A stretch of 64,000 bases of DNA from Pseudomonas sp. KUIN-1 (GTDB lineage: Bacteria > Pseudomonadota > Gammaproteobacteria > Pseudomonadales > Pseudomonadaceae), in the NCBI RefSeq assembly GCF_009176725.1, contig NZ_AP020337.1, forward strand, positions 5,029,501 to 5,093,500. The letters are read 5' to 3'. The position numbers and the translations under genes are program-made. The notes beneath the pieces are model-generated. The model worked only from the letters and a program-made list of their open reading frames with translations. It did no database searches and had not been told where the DNA came from. This document shows, one piece after another, positions 28,862 through 37,677 of the stretch; the stretch's first letter is position 1, and every line of letters starts with the position of its first letter.

Positions 28862-29123
28862 CAATGAGACTGGGAGTTCGATGCTCTGCCCCCCCATCGA
28901 TGGCGATGGAGACCACGTAGATAGGCATAAATCGCCATTTGCCATCAGGCAGTGACAAGTCACTGAGCTACAGTTGCGACACCGCAAACCATTCAACATC
29001 ACCTGTACACTAAAACCGCGCAGCCGTACACACACGTTTCTCCAATCGTCGCACACATCAATATCCATCCGTATGCGTCCGACCAAGTCATCTACCCAGC
29101 CCACAAAGCCAGGGCATGGTGTG

Positions 29124-29139
29124 CACTTAAATTTAAGTG
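29124..29139. repeat. 16-bp perfect palindrome beside IS66 fragment
   Basis: CACTTAAATTTAAGTG is self-complementary. It lies 34 bases before the IS66 tnpA start and probably belongs to the element's left end or its promoter region. Apart from this, I see no gene in 28862-29172. Confidence 0.6.
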
Positions 29140-29172
29140 GACACCCGTTCTAGCTTTTTAAGCGGGTATTTC

Positions 29173-29385
29173 ATGCAGCCAACACGCCGTTCCTATTCCA
29201 AGCCCTTCAAAGCCCAGGTCATTCAGGAATGTGCCCAACCCGGCGCTTCGATTGCCAGCGTCGCACTCAGCCATAGTCTCAACGCAAACCTCGTCCACAA
29301 ATGGATTCGGCTGCAAGCGCAGAAAAGCCCGGCGCTCCCACCTGCATTTATTCCGTTAGCCATGCCGCCGGCCGGTGCAAACTCC
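29173..29385 (+). pseudogene. tnpA: truncated IS66-family accessory gene tnpA
   Basis: The first 70 or so residues match the small IS66 OrfA/TnpA protein: RRSYSKPFKAQVIQEC, then a helix-turn-helix-like segment (SLNANLVHKWIRLQ) and a Pro-rich linker (LPPAFIPLAMPP). After about 29380 the frame runs into sirtuin sequence of the opposite strand, so the C-terminal part of tnpA and the rest of the element are missing. The other IS66 genes (tnpB, tnpC) are not in the window. It is an insertion remnant left by a deletion. Confidence 0.75.
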
Positions 29386-29743
29386 CATGGAGATGCAGTA
29401 CATCCACAGATCGCGCTCGTTCATGCAAGTCATCAATGTTTTGAGTGATAACGGAGACGTTATACCCTGATTTGGCCAGTCGGCTCACCGCGAGGTGTGC
29501 ATCATTGGGAGCTGCTTTAGAGACCTGTTGGCGCCGCCACAGGTACCATCCCCATACCAACGGAGGATTTTCACGAAAGGCCTTGGCTGTTTCCATATTG
29601 CGCAGATCGTATGAAGCCCAAGTACCGGTCAATGGATCGTTGTACGTGGGGATGCCACTTTCAGCTGAGATTCCCGCACCCGTGAAAATGACGATCTCGG
29701 GGGCTTGGGACAGGGCCTTCGCGGCGCTTCCAAATTCAGGCAC
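29380..29743 (-). pseudogene. truncated Sir2-family NAD-dependent deacylase
   Basis: The reading frame from a GTG at 29743 gives the NAD-binding half of a CobB-like sirtuin: IFTGAGISAESGIP, then ITQNIDDLHERA and LHLHGSLH with the catalytic His. At about 29380 it breaks off into IS66 sequence, so the Cys4 zinc module and the rest of the Rossmann fold are lost. Intact bacterial sirtuins are about 230-280 residues; roughly 120 remain. It is very probably inactive. hrpB lies 41 bases upstream on the same strand. Confidence 0.8.
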
Positions 29744-29783
29744 AGAACATCCAGTCCAGAAGGTTTAACCAGTATTTTGCCCT

Positions 29784-32318
29784 CTAAGTCCCCCTCGGCT
29801 TCACCCGCGCCGTAGCATCCGCCACCAATGGATCATCCGGCCAGTAATGCTTGGGATAGCGCCCCTTCAAGTCCTTCTTCACCTCAATGTAGGTCGACCG
29901 CCAGAAGTTAGCCAGATCCTGCGTCACCTGTACCGGGCGGCGTGCCGGGGACAGCAAGTGCAGTTTCAGCACCTGCCGCCCATTGGCAATGCGCGGGGTA
30001 TCGGACAGTCCAAACAATTCCTGTAACCGCACCGACAGAATCGGCGGATGTTCGCTGTAGTCGATACGAATATTCGAGCCAGAGGGCACTTGCACGGTCT
30101 GGGGTGCCTGCGCTTCCAACTGTTGTGGCAATGGCCATGGCAGGAGGTTGCGCAGGATGGAAGACAGGTCGAGCTGGCTGAAATGGCTGAGCCGGGTGAC
30201 TTTGCCCAGGTAGGGCATCAGCCAGTTTTCGAGTGTCGCCAACAGTTGCGCGTCACTCAGATCAGGCCACTCGCTCGCTGAGCTTTTCTCGATATCCAGG
30301 CTGCGCAACAGTGCGACACGCGCCTGCCACTGACGCAGTTCCGCCGTCCAGGGCAGCAGTTCCAGGCCTTTGCGACGCACCAGCGCCAGCAGCGCGTGAC
30401 TGCGGGTTGCGTCGTCGAGGCCGGTCAGTGGTTCGCGACTGATGATCAACTCTCCGACTTTGCGCTGTCGTTCGGCGCGGAATACACCTTCGCGTTCGTC
30501 CCAGTCGATCTGGTCCACGCTGATGACTTGCTCGGCCAACACCGAATCGAACAGTGCCGGATCAAACTCGGCGGCGAGGTAAATGCGTTCTTCGCGCTGG
30601 CCCTGACGACTGCCCAAATCCGCGATGACCAGCCATGGCTGTTTCATCAGCGCATCCGCCTCGGCGAACAGTGCCGCGCGACCATTGGCCAGTCGGTATT
30701 CGGCTCCGCCCGCTCGGCGTTGCTGTGCGACGCGATCCGGGTAGGCCAGCGCCAGCAAGGCGCCCAGCCAGCGGGAGTGGTCCGGATCGCTGACCGGGCT
30801 GTTCGCTGCGCCGCGCAGATAGCCGCGATATTGCCGCGACAGTTGTCTGGCCCGTTGTATCCCGCCTTGTGCGCCGCGCGCCGCGCGTTCGGTGCCGGCC
30901 AGCAGAGTCAGGCGGCTGTGCAAGTCCGCCCCAGCTCCGCGCAAGATATCGCGCTCGCCCAGCAAGGCCGCCACGTCGCACGCCAGTTCTCCCAGCCCAA
31001 GCGTATGGCCGCGCAACAGCAGATGGGCGATGCGCGGATGAGCAGGCAGCTCAGCCATCGCCTGACCGTGTGGCGTCAGGGCTGGCGGCTGGCCCGGCTG
31101 ATTGTTCAACGCCTCCAGACGCACCAGCAAATCCTGCGCCTGTGCATAAGCCGCGGCTGGCGGCACGTCGAGCCAGACAAGTTGCGCAGGCGTAACGCCC
31201 CAACGGGCCAGTTGCAGCGCGAGCCCGGCGAGGTCCGCCTGAAGAATTTCTGCTGCCCCGTAGGCGGCCAGTTGATCGTGCTGCGCTTCAGACCACAGCC
31301 GGTAACACACGCCCGGCTCCAGCCGCCCTGCCCGCCCGGCACGCTGGGTGGCGCTGGCACGAGAGATGCGCTGAGTCTCCAGACGCGTCATGCCGCTGCC
31401 CGGATCGAAACGCGGCACCCGCGCCAACCCTGCATCGATCACCACACGCACGCCGTCGATGGTCAGGCTGGTTTCCGCAATATTGGTCGCCAGCACCACC
31501 TTGCGCGTGCCCTTGGGAGCCGGTTCGATAGCCGCGCGTTGCGCATTCAGATCAAGCTCGCCATGCAAAGGACACAGCAGAATGTCAGCACGCTCGCCCA
31601 GTGCTTCCGCCAGTTGCTGGTTGACCCGACGAATCTCGGCCTGCCCTGGCAGAAACACCAGCAGGCTGCCGGACTCGCTGCCCAGCGCATCCAGTACCGT
31701 CTGCACGACACGCGGCTCGACAAACTCACCGGGCTGAAAAGGACGCCCCCATTGCATGCTCACCGGAAACATCCGCCCATCGCTGCGCACCACTGGCGCA
31801 TCGTCCAGCAACGCCGCCAAGCGCTCGCCTTCCAGCGTGGCCGACATGAGCAGAATCTTCAGCGGCTGATCGTCCCGAAACAGCTCCCGGCCGTTGAGGC
31901 TCAGAGCCAGAGCCAGATCGGCATCCAGGCTGCGTTCGTGAAACTCATCGAAAATCAGCAGCCCCACGCCTTCCAGCGCCGGATCGTCCTGCAAACGCCG
32001 CGTGAGAATCCCCTCGGTGACCACTTCAATACGCGTCTTCGGGCCGACCCGGCTTTCCAGACGAATCCGATAGCCCACCGTCTCGCCGACCTTCTCGCCC
32101 AGCTCGCTGGCCAAGCGCTCCGCCGCCGCCCGTGCTGCAAGGCGACGCGGCTCCAGCATCAGAATGGTCTGCCCTGCCAGCCAAGTTTCCTCAAGTAGCG
32201 CGAGCGGCACGCGCGTAGTCTTGCCCGCACCGGGAGGGGCTTCGAGCACGGCTTCATGGCGTGTGGACAAGGCCTGGCGCAGGGCTGGCAGTACGGAATC
32301 TATGGGTAACGAGGTCAT
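29784..32318 (-). CDS. hrpB: ATP-dependent helicase HrpB
   Basis: This is an 844-residue DExH-box RNA helicase-like protein of unclear cellular role, despite the name unrelated to Hrp secretion. It shows the Walker A loop (PPGAGKTTRVP), the DEFH Walker B box, motif III (MSATLEG), motif VI (QRAGRAGR) and the family's C-terminal extension. The start at 32318 (MTSLPIDSVLPALRQAL) has GGGAG about eight bases upstream and gives the normal family length; a longer in-frame start at 32387 is less likely. It is ordinary core genome and marks the right border of the decayed region. Confidence 0.95.
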   Translation of the reverse strand: MTSLPIDSVLPALRQALSTRHEAVLEAPPGAGKTTRVPLALLEETWLAGQTILMLEPRRLAARAAAERLASELGEKVGETVGYRIRLESRVGPKTRIEVVTEGILTRRLQDDPALEGVGLLIFDEFHERSLDADLALALSLNGRELFRDDQPLKILLMSATLEGERLAALLDDAPVVRSDGRMFPVSMQWGRPFQPGEFVEPRVVQTVLDALGSESGSLLVFLPGQAEIRRVNQQLAEALGERADILLCPLHGELDLNAQRAAIEPAPKGTRKVVLATNIAETSLTIDGVRVVIDAGLARVPRFDPGSGMTRLETQRISRASATQRAGRAGRLEPGVCYRLWSEAQHDQLAAYGAAEILQADLAGLALQLARWGVTPAQLVWLDVPPAAAYAQAQDLLVRLEALNNQPGQPPALTPHGQAMAELPAHPRIAHLLLRGHTLGLGELACDVAALLGERDILRGAGADLHSRLTLLAGTERAARGAQGGIQRARQLSRQYRGYLRGAANSPVSDPDHSRWLGALLALAYPDRVAQQRRAGGAEYRLANGRAALFAEADALMKQPWLVIADLGSRQGQREERIYLAAEFDPALFDSVLAEQVISVDQIDWDEREGVFRAERQRKVGELIISREPLTGLDDATRSHALLALVRRKGLELLPWTAELRQWQARVALLRSLDIEKSSASEWPDLSDAQLLATLENWLMPYLGKVTRLSHFSQLDLSSILRNLLPWPLPQQLEAQAPQTVQVPSGSNIRIDYSEHPPILSVRLQELFGLSDTPRIANGRQVLKLHLLSPARRPVQVTQDLANFWRSTYIEVKKDLKGRYPKHYWPDDPLVADATARVKPRGT

Positions 32319-32478
32319 GGGGGCTCCCGGAGAGATGCGGGAGAGTATACCGGGGTGGGGTTGGGGAATCAGGGAGAGTATTGGCATAACGCTTTAGAAA
32401 GCCCTCTCTCTACTCACCCTTCTTAAAAATTTGACACCCCATAACCCTAGACGATTTTCTAGCCTTACATAAACGTCA

Positions 32479-33381
32479 CTAAGCTGCACTTAATGCCACT
32501 GACCTTTGTAAATCCTGATACCAGAGCCCGTTGTCATAAGCGATTGTCACCAACGTGGTCTCTGCGTATTCCGGAAGGCAGGCAAGACGCTGAGCGACTG
32601 CCAGACATGCCGCTGCGGTATTGCCGACAAAAGTACCGCTCTGAATATAGAATCCGCGTTGCGCTGCCAGCATCTCGCCATGTTCGACTTGATAGCATCT
32701 GTTTACCAAGGACCAGTCCAGAAAGGGTGGGCAGACGCCAACCGCCATCCCTTCAAAACGATGGTCTGAAAAAACACCATTCTTGGAGTCGCAACCCGAG
32801 GGGTCGACCAAGACAGTAGATACATCGAAACCATTGTCCTTCAAGCCCAAGGTAATACCGGTAAAGCTCGCCCCCGTCCCTGCGCAGCCTATAAACAAAA
32901 GCTCTTTGTCGGCCTCAGCTTCTTCTAATTGGCAGGCAAGCTCAAATGCAGTCTGGTAGCGATATGCCTCGATCCCGATTTGGTTATTAAACTGATCGGT
33001 ATAGTAGTAACACTTGTCCATTTCGACCTGATGCTCCAAATGATGGGCAACGACATCCCTCGGCGATGCGCCTGCGATCAACATATCCTTACCAATCAAT
33101 TTGGCACCAAAGCATTCCAACAAATCTCTTTTGGTCTGACTAAAACCGAGGCCAACTGCCAGTTCAACCGGAATACCATACGCGTGGCAGGCAGATAACA
33201 GACCAAAACCAAAATTGCCACCCGTCTTTTCAATTACAGTAGTTATACCAGGAATAATTTTCCCATTGCGTAGCGCATTTTTTACAATTAAATTAGCTGC
33301 GCGATATTTGTGACTACCTCCTGGGTTATTCATTTCCAGCTTGGTTAAAACTCGATCATGAGTTCTGATAAGCACACTCAT
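32479..33381 (-). CDS. PLP-dependent enzyme of the cysteine synthase (fold II) family
   Basis: This 300-residue protein has the beta-family PLP pattern: Schiff-base Lys25 in PGGSHKYR, the substrate loop KTGGNFG near 52-58 and the Gly-rich phosphate loop GCAGTGAS. Cysteine synthase has SGNTG in the substrate loop, so the acceptor specificity probably differs. Family reactions replace the beta-substituent of O-acetyl- or O-phosphoserine. It is the last gene of a four-gene operon that also encodes a serine O-acetyltransferase, its likely supplier of O-acetylserine, and overlaps the MFS gene by four bases. A beta-substituted alanine product is an inference; a lyase or deaminase is also possible. 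Confidence 0.85.
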   Translation of the reverse strand: MSVLIRTHDRVLTKLEMNNPGGSHKYRAANLIVKNALRNGKIIPGITTVIEKTGGNFGFGLLSACHAYGIPVELAVGLGFSQTKRDLLECFGAKLIGKDMLIAGASPRDVVAHHLEHQVEMDKCYYYTDQFNNQIGIEAYRYQTAFELACQLEEAEADKELLFIGCAGTGASFTGITLGLKDNGFDVSTVLVDPSGCDSKNGVFSDHRFEGMAVGVCPPFLDWSLVNRCYQVEHGEMLAAQRGFYIQSGTFVGNTAAACLAVAQRLACLPEYAETTLVTIAYDNGLWYQDLQRSVALSAA

Positions 33382-34577
33382 TTAATGCCTCCCTCCATGG
33401 CGTGGCCCGTTTTTTTTTGATCCAACAGCGCAACAATTACAGCTAACAAAAAGATGCATAGCCCAATACAAATAGCGTTGGTACCAAACCAGCCTACCGT
33501 GCTGAGCAACAGCGAAGGAGTAAACGCACCGATCGTTGCGAAAACAGCGATAGCAAGGTCGTTTTTTCCCTGCATGCGCAAGGCTTGCGAGCTGCTCTGA
33601 AGGGCTTGAGCCAACAGAGCTCCGCCTCCCACATAGGTTAGATTCCAGCCTGAGCCAAGGATGATCAGAGCGAAGACCATGGCGCCGTAAGAGCTTGATC
33701 CCATGTTTATGGCTGAGCAGCCGGCCAGCATGAGGACGCCCAAGCAGAGGGTGGTTTTGATCCCTAGTTTCTGGATAATTGCCCCCGTAAAAAAAGACGG
33801 AGCAAACATCGCTATCACATGCCACTGGATCGCCAAGCGCACATCCGAAAAATCCTCGTGCATGTGCTTCATGTGCATTGAAGCCTGAATCATCAGCACG
33901 TTCATGATTGCGTAGCCTATTGCGGCAACAGACATAGCGATCAACATCGTCGACGTCATCACTTGCGGCGGCTTGGTCTCTGGGCTTCCTCTGGAAACTA
34001 ATGGCATCACCGGATCGTCAGGCAGGCAAACGGTGACCAGAAAAGATAGTACAGCCAGACCGATGAACGAGGCGTAGCACAATGAAAATAGAGAGTAGCC
34101 GCCCAAGTCCCTGAGCACCTCAGTCAGTGTCGGTCCCACCACGGCGGCGATAACCCCACCGGCTACAACCAGAGAGATGGCTTTGGGCTTTAACTTTTGA
34201 TCAAGGTTGTCGGTTGCAGCAAATCGGTTGAAGTTGGCAAAAGCGATATAAACCCCGAGTGCCGAATGGCTAAACATCAGCATCGGAAAATGCTGGTGCT
34301 CGACTGCCCAGAAGCCACTCAAGCCGGATGCCACCAGAGGTATGGCGCCAAACATGAAGGCTTTTTTCCGACCGATCCGGCTCATCAGCCTGGAAGCGGG
34401 ATATGTGGCCAGCATCAGGAACAGGAACTGTAAACCATACGGCACCGTTGAAAAACGGGCTTCAGGTGCCAGTGCGGAGCCGACAATAGCGGCCATGGTC
34501 ACGGACATTACAGCGGTGGTCAGGTTAATGGATTGCGCGATGAAATACAGATAGGTGCGTCGCGGAAGCGTACTCAT
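33378..34577 (-). CDS. MFS transporter
   Basis: This 399-residue inner-membrane protein has about 12 hydrophobic segments in two halves and a typical MFS loop (SRLMSRIGRKKAF) between the second and third helices. It overlaps the AlaX-like gene (upstream) and the PLP enzyme gene (downstream) by four bases each. In an operon with a biosynthetic PLP enzyme and an editing protein, export of the product is the simplest role. Substrate is unknown. Confidence 0.9.
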   Translation of the reverse strand: MSTLPRRTYLYFIAQSINLTTAVMSVTMAAIVGSALAPEARFSTVPYGLQFLFLMLATYPASRLMSRIGRKKAFMFGAIPLVASGLSGFWAVEHQHFPMLMFSHSALGVYIAFANFNRFAATDNLDQKLKPKAISLVVAGGVIAAVVGPTLTEVLRDLGGYSLFSLCYASFIGLAVLSFLVTVCLPDDPVMPLVSRGSPETKPPQVMTSTMLIAMSVAAIGYAIMNVLMIQASMHMKHMHEDFSDVRLAIQWHVIAMFAPSFFTGAIIQKLGIKTTLCLGVLMLAGCSAINMGSSSYGAMVFALIILGSGWNLTYVGGGALLAQALQSSSQALRMQGKNDLAIAVFATIGAFTPSLLLSTVGWFGTNAICIGLCIFLLAVIVALLDQKKTGHAMEGGIK

Positions 34578-35365
34578 CGTAGGGCGCGCTCATGATAGGG
34601 GGACAAATCAATTTCAGCGTTGGGAAAGTCACAGATCAGTCGTTCTTTACCTTTACCCAACCTTTTTCGACGTACGTTCAGGCGGCCTATGGCACTAGGA
34701 TTAACGAGATGAGTGCCACCGCAGGGAATCTCGATGCCTTGGTAACTCCACATGCGCGCATCCTCAACATCAAAGACCGTATAGCTCTTGATCACGTCGT
34801 CGTGGGCGATCAACTCATTTGCGAGTCGTTCTATTTCACTGATGTCATCGCTGCTAAAGGACTCTTCAACAAGAAAATCAAAGCGTGCCGAGTTTTCTTT
34901 AATGTGACAGCCGATGGTCCACTGCTTTAGTTCCTCGCTCAGGCTGGTGGCAGCGGCATACAGAAAATGGCTAGCGCTGTGAGATAGACTCAATCGTTCG
35001 CGACGCAAAATATCAATTCTAATCAGAGCAGCCATGCCTTCACTTATTGAGTCAAGGAGGTGAAGATCCTCAGGATGTATCATATGGAGGATAACTCCGC
35101 CTAACTTTCCGCCCTTGAAGCCTTCCAGGTGAATGGGGGTGCCGTAGAGCTTTTTTACCCAGACAAATCGCACGGTACCAATGGGTAATTCTATAGTACC
35201 GAAGTCAGCTTCCTGCCCACCTCCCTCGGGGTAGGCAACCGTACAATCAAGCTCAATAGCGTCTGGGTACAACCGCGTCACTTTGGTATTTGTAGACCCC
35301 AAGTACCGATCCTTGTAATACAGTTTTTCCGTGTTACGCAACACATCGTGAGTCGTGGCGATCAT
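34574..35365 (-). CDS. AlaX-like aminoacyl-tRNA editing protein
   Basis: This 263-residue stand-alone homologue of the alanyl-tRNA synthetase editing domain keeps the four zinc ligands as HxxxH (His129, His133) and CxxxH (Cys215, His219), plus the PEGGGQ motif near 46-51. Such proteins hydrolyse wrongly charged tRNA, classically Ser-tRNA(Ala). Its place in an operon with a serine O-acetyltransferase and a cysteine-synthase-like enzyme suggests it clears tRNA charged with the operon's own amino-acid product or with accumulating serine derivatives. The 4-base overlaps on both sides indicate translational coupling. The specificity is inferred, not visible. Confidence 0.85.
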   Translation of the reverse strand: MIATTHDVLRNTEKLYYKDRYLGSTNTKVTRLYPDAIELDCTVAYPEGGGQEADFGTIELPIGTVRFVWVKKLYGTPIHLEGFKGGKLGGVILHMIHPEDLHLLDSISEGMAALIRIDILRRERLSLSHSASHFLYAAATSLSEELKQWTIGCHIKENSARFDFLVEESFSSDDISEIERLANELIAHDDVIKSYTVFDVEDARMWSYQGIEIPCGGTHLVNPSAIGRLNVRRKRLGKGKERLICDFPNAEIDLSPYHERALR

Positions 35366-36075
35366 TGCTCAATTACCACCTGCAGTGATGTTTTCACTTG
35401 CACTCGAGCACCCGAGGGAACGTCTTGGGTGATGATACAGCGCGGTCCAATGAATGCATCGTCACCTATGTTCACCGGACCCAATACGCTTGAAAAAGCG
35501 CCTATCTGCACGCGACTGCCTACTTTAGGATGACGCGGTATCGAAGGATTACTGCTGATACCTCTGGCTCCCAGTGTTACACCTCCGAGAATATAACAGT
35601 CGTCGCCAATTATGGCGGTCTCGCCAATTACAGTACCGAACCCATGATCGATGATAAGTCGAGCACCTATGCTGCAGCGGAAATGGATTTCTGCGCCAGA
35701 GAGCATTTTTCCTCGCCTGGAAATGATGGCTGCCAGAGACTGTTCGTGGGAGTTACAGCTTCTTTTTGCATTTTGGTATACACAGTGGGCCAGGCGGTAA
35801 TGCATTACCGCTGCGAAGGACGTGTAAGTCCTTGCAATGACCAAAGGATCGCCGCAAGAGGCCGGGTCCTTGCGCGCGAACATCAATAGATCCTCGTGCG
35901 ACTGCTCGGTAACGTACTCAATGAGAAGGGTTTCTTTTAATTCATTGAACTCCTCTACAGAACAGCATTCCAGCAATGCTGCGATGACAAGGTTCTTGAC
36001 CAGTTGAAACGACTCCTGACCACCTGCGACGGCGAGTCGGGAAGAAGGTACTGATCGTATGTCCATATTTGGCAT
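35362..36075 (-). CDS. serine O-acetyltransferase (CysE-like)
   Basis: The enzyme transfers acetyl from acetyl-CoA to serine, giving O-acetylserine. The 237-residue protein has an N-terminal helical domain and a C-terminal left-handed hexapeptide-repeat helix. His144 in DHGFGTVIGETA matches the catalytic His of CysE, and RHPKVG (His182) lines the acetyl-CoA site. It is shorter than enterobacterial CysE and ends without the usual inhibitory tail pattern, so feedback inhibition by cysteine may be weak. It is the first gene of the operon and diverges from the MocR gene across a 169-base gap. Confidence 0.9.
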   Translation of the reverse strand: MPNMDIRSVPSSRLAVAGGQESFQLVKNLVIAALLECCSVEEFNELKETLLIEYVTEQSHEDLLMFARKDPASCGDPLVIARTYTSFAAVMHYRLAHCVYQNAKRSCNSHEQSLAAIISRRGKMLSGAEIHFRCSIGARLIIDHGFGTVIGETAIIGDDCYILGGVTLGARGISSNPSIPRHPKVGSRVQIGAFSSVLGPVNIGDDAFIGPRCIITQDVPSGARVQVKTSLQVVIEQ

Positions 36076-36198
36076 TATCTCGATATCCAGTCTCTGATTT
36101 CAGGGGCTTCTGCGCAGCTGACGCCCTGTTGGCTCAAATGTCAGCAAGCGCATAATCGCACTCACCCACCCCACAAGCGCGCACAGTCGACAAGCTTT

Positions 36199-36210
36199 AC
36201 AGTTAACTGT
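36199..36210. promoter_or_regulatory. palindromic candidate operator for the MocR regulator
   Basis: ACAGTTAACTGT is a perfect 12-bp palindrome in the divergent gap between the acetyltransferase gene and the MocR gene, 34 bases before the MocR start. Its position fits autoregulation and control of the divergent operon. Confidence 0.5.
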
Positions 36211-36244
36211 TAGGGTGTTTTTTCTATCAGTTTTCCGGGTGCTT

Positions 36245-37585
36245 ATGAGCGTTGATGCCCTTTATGACTCGCTGAAACAGCGCCTTGAATCAGGCGAGTG
36301 GCTGGCTGGACAACGTATGCCGTCGATAAGGAAGCTGGCCTTGACTACCGAAGCGAGCTACCACGATGCCGTCTCGGCCTATGCTCGCCTGGTGAGTGAA
36401 GGCGTGCTGTCGGCTTCTCCCGGACGCGGTTACTTTGTGAGCAGTCATGTCACCCATGTGGATAACGTGCGGGGAATAGAGTGCATGAGCGCCGACCCAC
36501 TGTTCAGGCTGCTACAGGCAGGGGCGCACTACACCAAGCTGGGATGTGGCTGGCTGCCACCGGCATGGCGAGATACCGAATTGCTGGCCAAGGCCATTCG
36601 GCGCACGGCGCGGCTGGAGCAAAGCTCGCTGGCCGAGTACGGTGACATCTCTGGGTATCTGCCCATGCGCAAACAGCTGTGCGTACACCTGAAGCGTCTC
36701 ACCCGTATCGACATCAGACCCAGTCAGATCCTCACCACTCTGGGAGCGACGCAGGGCCTGGACCTGGTTGCCCGCCTGTTGATCAAGCCCGGTGACCATG
36801 TATTCGTGGACGAGCCGGGCAATGGCAACCTGATCCGGTTGATTCAGTTGGCGGGCGGCCATATTGTGGGTATAAAGCGGACTCAGGACGGGCCGGACAT
36901 CGCCGAGATGGAGAGTTATCTGGCGAAGCACACGGTCAAAGCGTTCTTCTGCAATAGCACCTTCCACAATCCGACCGGCAGCAATATCAGCCCTCACAAT
37001 GCTTTCAAGGTTCTGCGTCTTGCTGTAGAGCACGAGTTCTTTGTGGTCGAAGATGATGTCTACGGCGACTTCAGCCCCACTGTGCGCCAGACGTTTGCCG
37101 AGCTGGATAATCTGGATCGTGTGATCTACGTCGGCAGTTTTTCCAAATGCCTTTCCGCTTCGCTGCGCGTGGGTTATATCGCCTGCTCGCAAGAGCTCAT
37201 CGAGCCGCTGACACGCTTGAAACTACTGACGTGCGTTGCCGTTCCTGCGTTCTGCGAGCGGTTCGTCAACACCATTCTGGCGGACGGTACTTATGCCCGG
37301 CACATGCAGGATGTTCAACAAAGGCTTATCAGCCAGCAGGTCCAGACTCAACGCGCCCTGCGAGCAAGAGGCTGGCAATTCGATATAGCACCGCAGGGCG
37401 GCATGTTCATCTGGGCTTATCACCCGGACATCCCTAACCTGACGCCCTTCATAAAGAAACTTGAACAACACAAGATCCTGCTGATGCCGGGCTCGGCGTT
37501 CTCGGTGTCGCGCGATTACCAGCGTTTTGCGCGAATAAACTGCACGCATTTTTCCGAGGCAATAGAAGAACGCTTTTCAGTGTGA
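36245..37585 (+). CDS. MocR/GntR-family regulator with aminotransferase domain
   Basis: This 446-residue protein has a GntR winged helix (residues 1-70, RMPSIRKLALTTEASYHDAV) joined to a fold-type I aminotransferase domain. The PLP Lys is Lys301 in SFSKCLSASLRVGY. MocR proteins bind PLP and sense amino-acid or vitamin B6 metabolites instead of catalysing transamination. The start at 36245 (MSVDALY) is preferred over a start ten residues earlier because the GntR domain begins there. It diverges from the O-acetyltransferase/AlaX/MFS/PLP-enzyme operon and probably controls it. The ligand may be an aldimine of the operon's amino-acid product. Confidence 0.92.
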   Translation: MSVDALYDSLKQRLESGEWLAGQRMPSIRKLALTTEASYHDAVSAYARLVSEGVLSASPGRGYFVSSHVTHVDNVRGIECMSADPLFRLLQAGAHYTKLGCGWLPPAWRDTELLAKAIRRTARLEQSSLAEYGDISGYLPMRKQLCVHLKRLTRIDIRPSQILTTLGATQGLDLVARLLIKPGDHVFVDEPGNGNLIRLIQLAGGHIVGIKRTQDGPDIAEMESYLAKHTVKAFFCNSTFHNPTGSNISPHNAFKVLRLAVEHEFFVVEDDVYGDFSPTVRQTFAELDNLDRVIYVGSFSKCLSASLRVGYIACSQELIEPLTRLKLLTCVAVPAFCERFVNTILADGTYARHMQDVQQRLISQQVQTQRALRARGWQFDIAPQGGMFIWAYHPDIPNLTPFIKKLEQHKILLMPGSAFSVSRDYQRFARINCTHFSEAIEERFSV

Positions 37586-37677
37586 TCAACGAAGAGCAGC
37601 GTTTAGTTATCGGAGCTGCTTGCGCGTGGCGCCCCCGGCTCAATAGCACTGCCGCCAGCATGCCTCACGCCGAAAAG

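Noticed and set aside
30396..32198. 600-codon open frame on the plus strand
   Set aside because: It lies antisense to hrpB; high GC codon structure leaves the opposite strand open. No family pattern in its translation.
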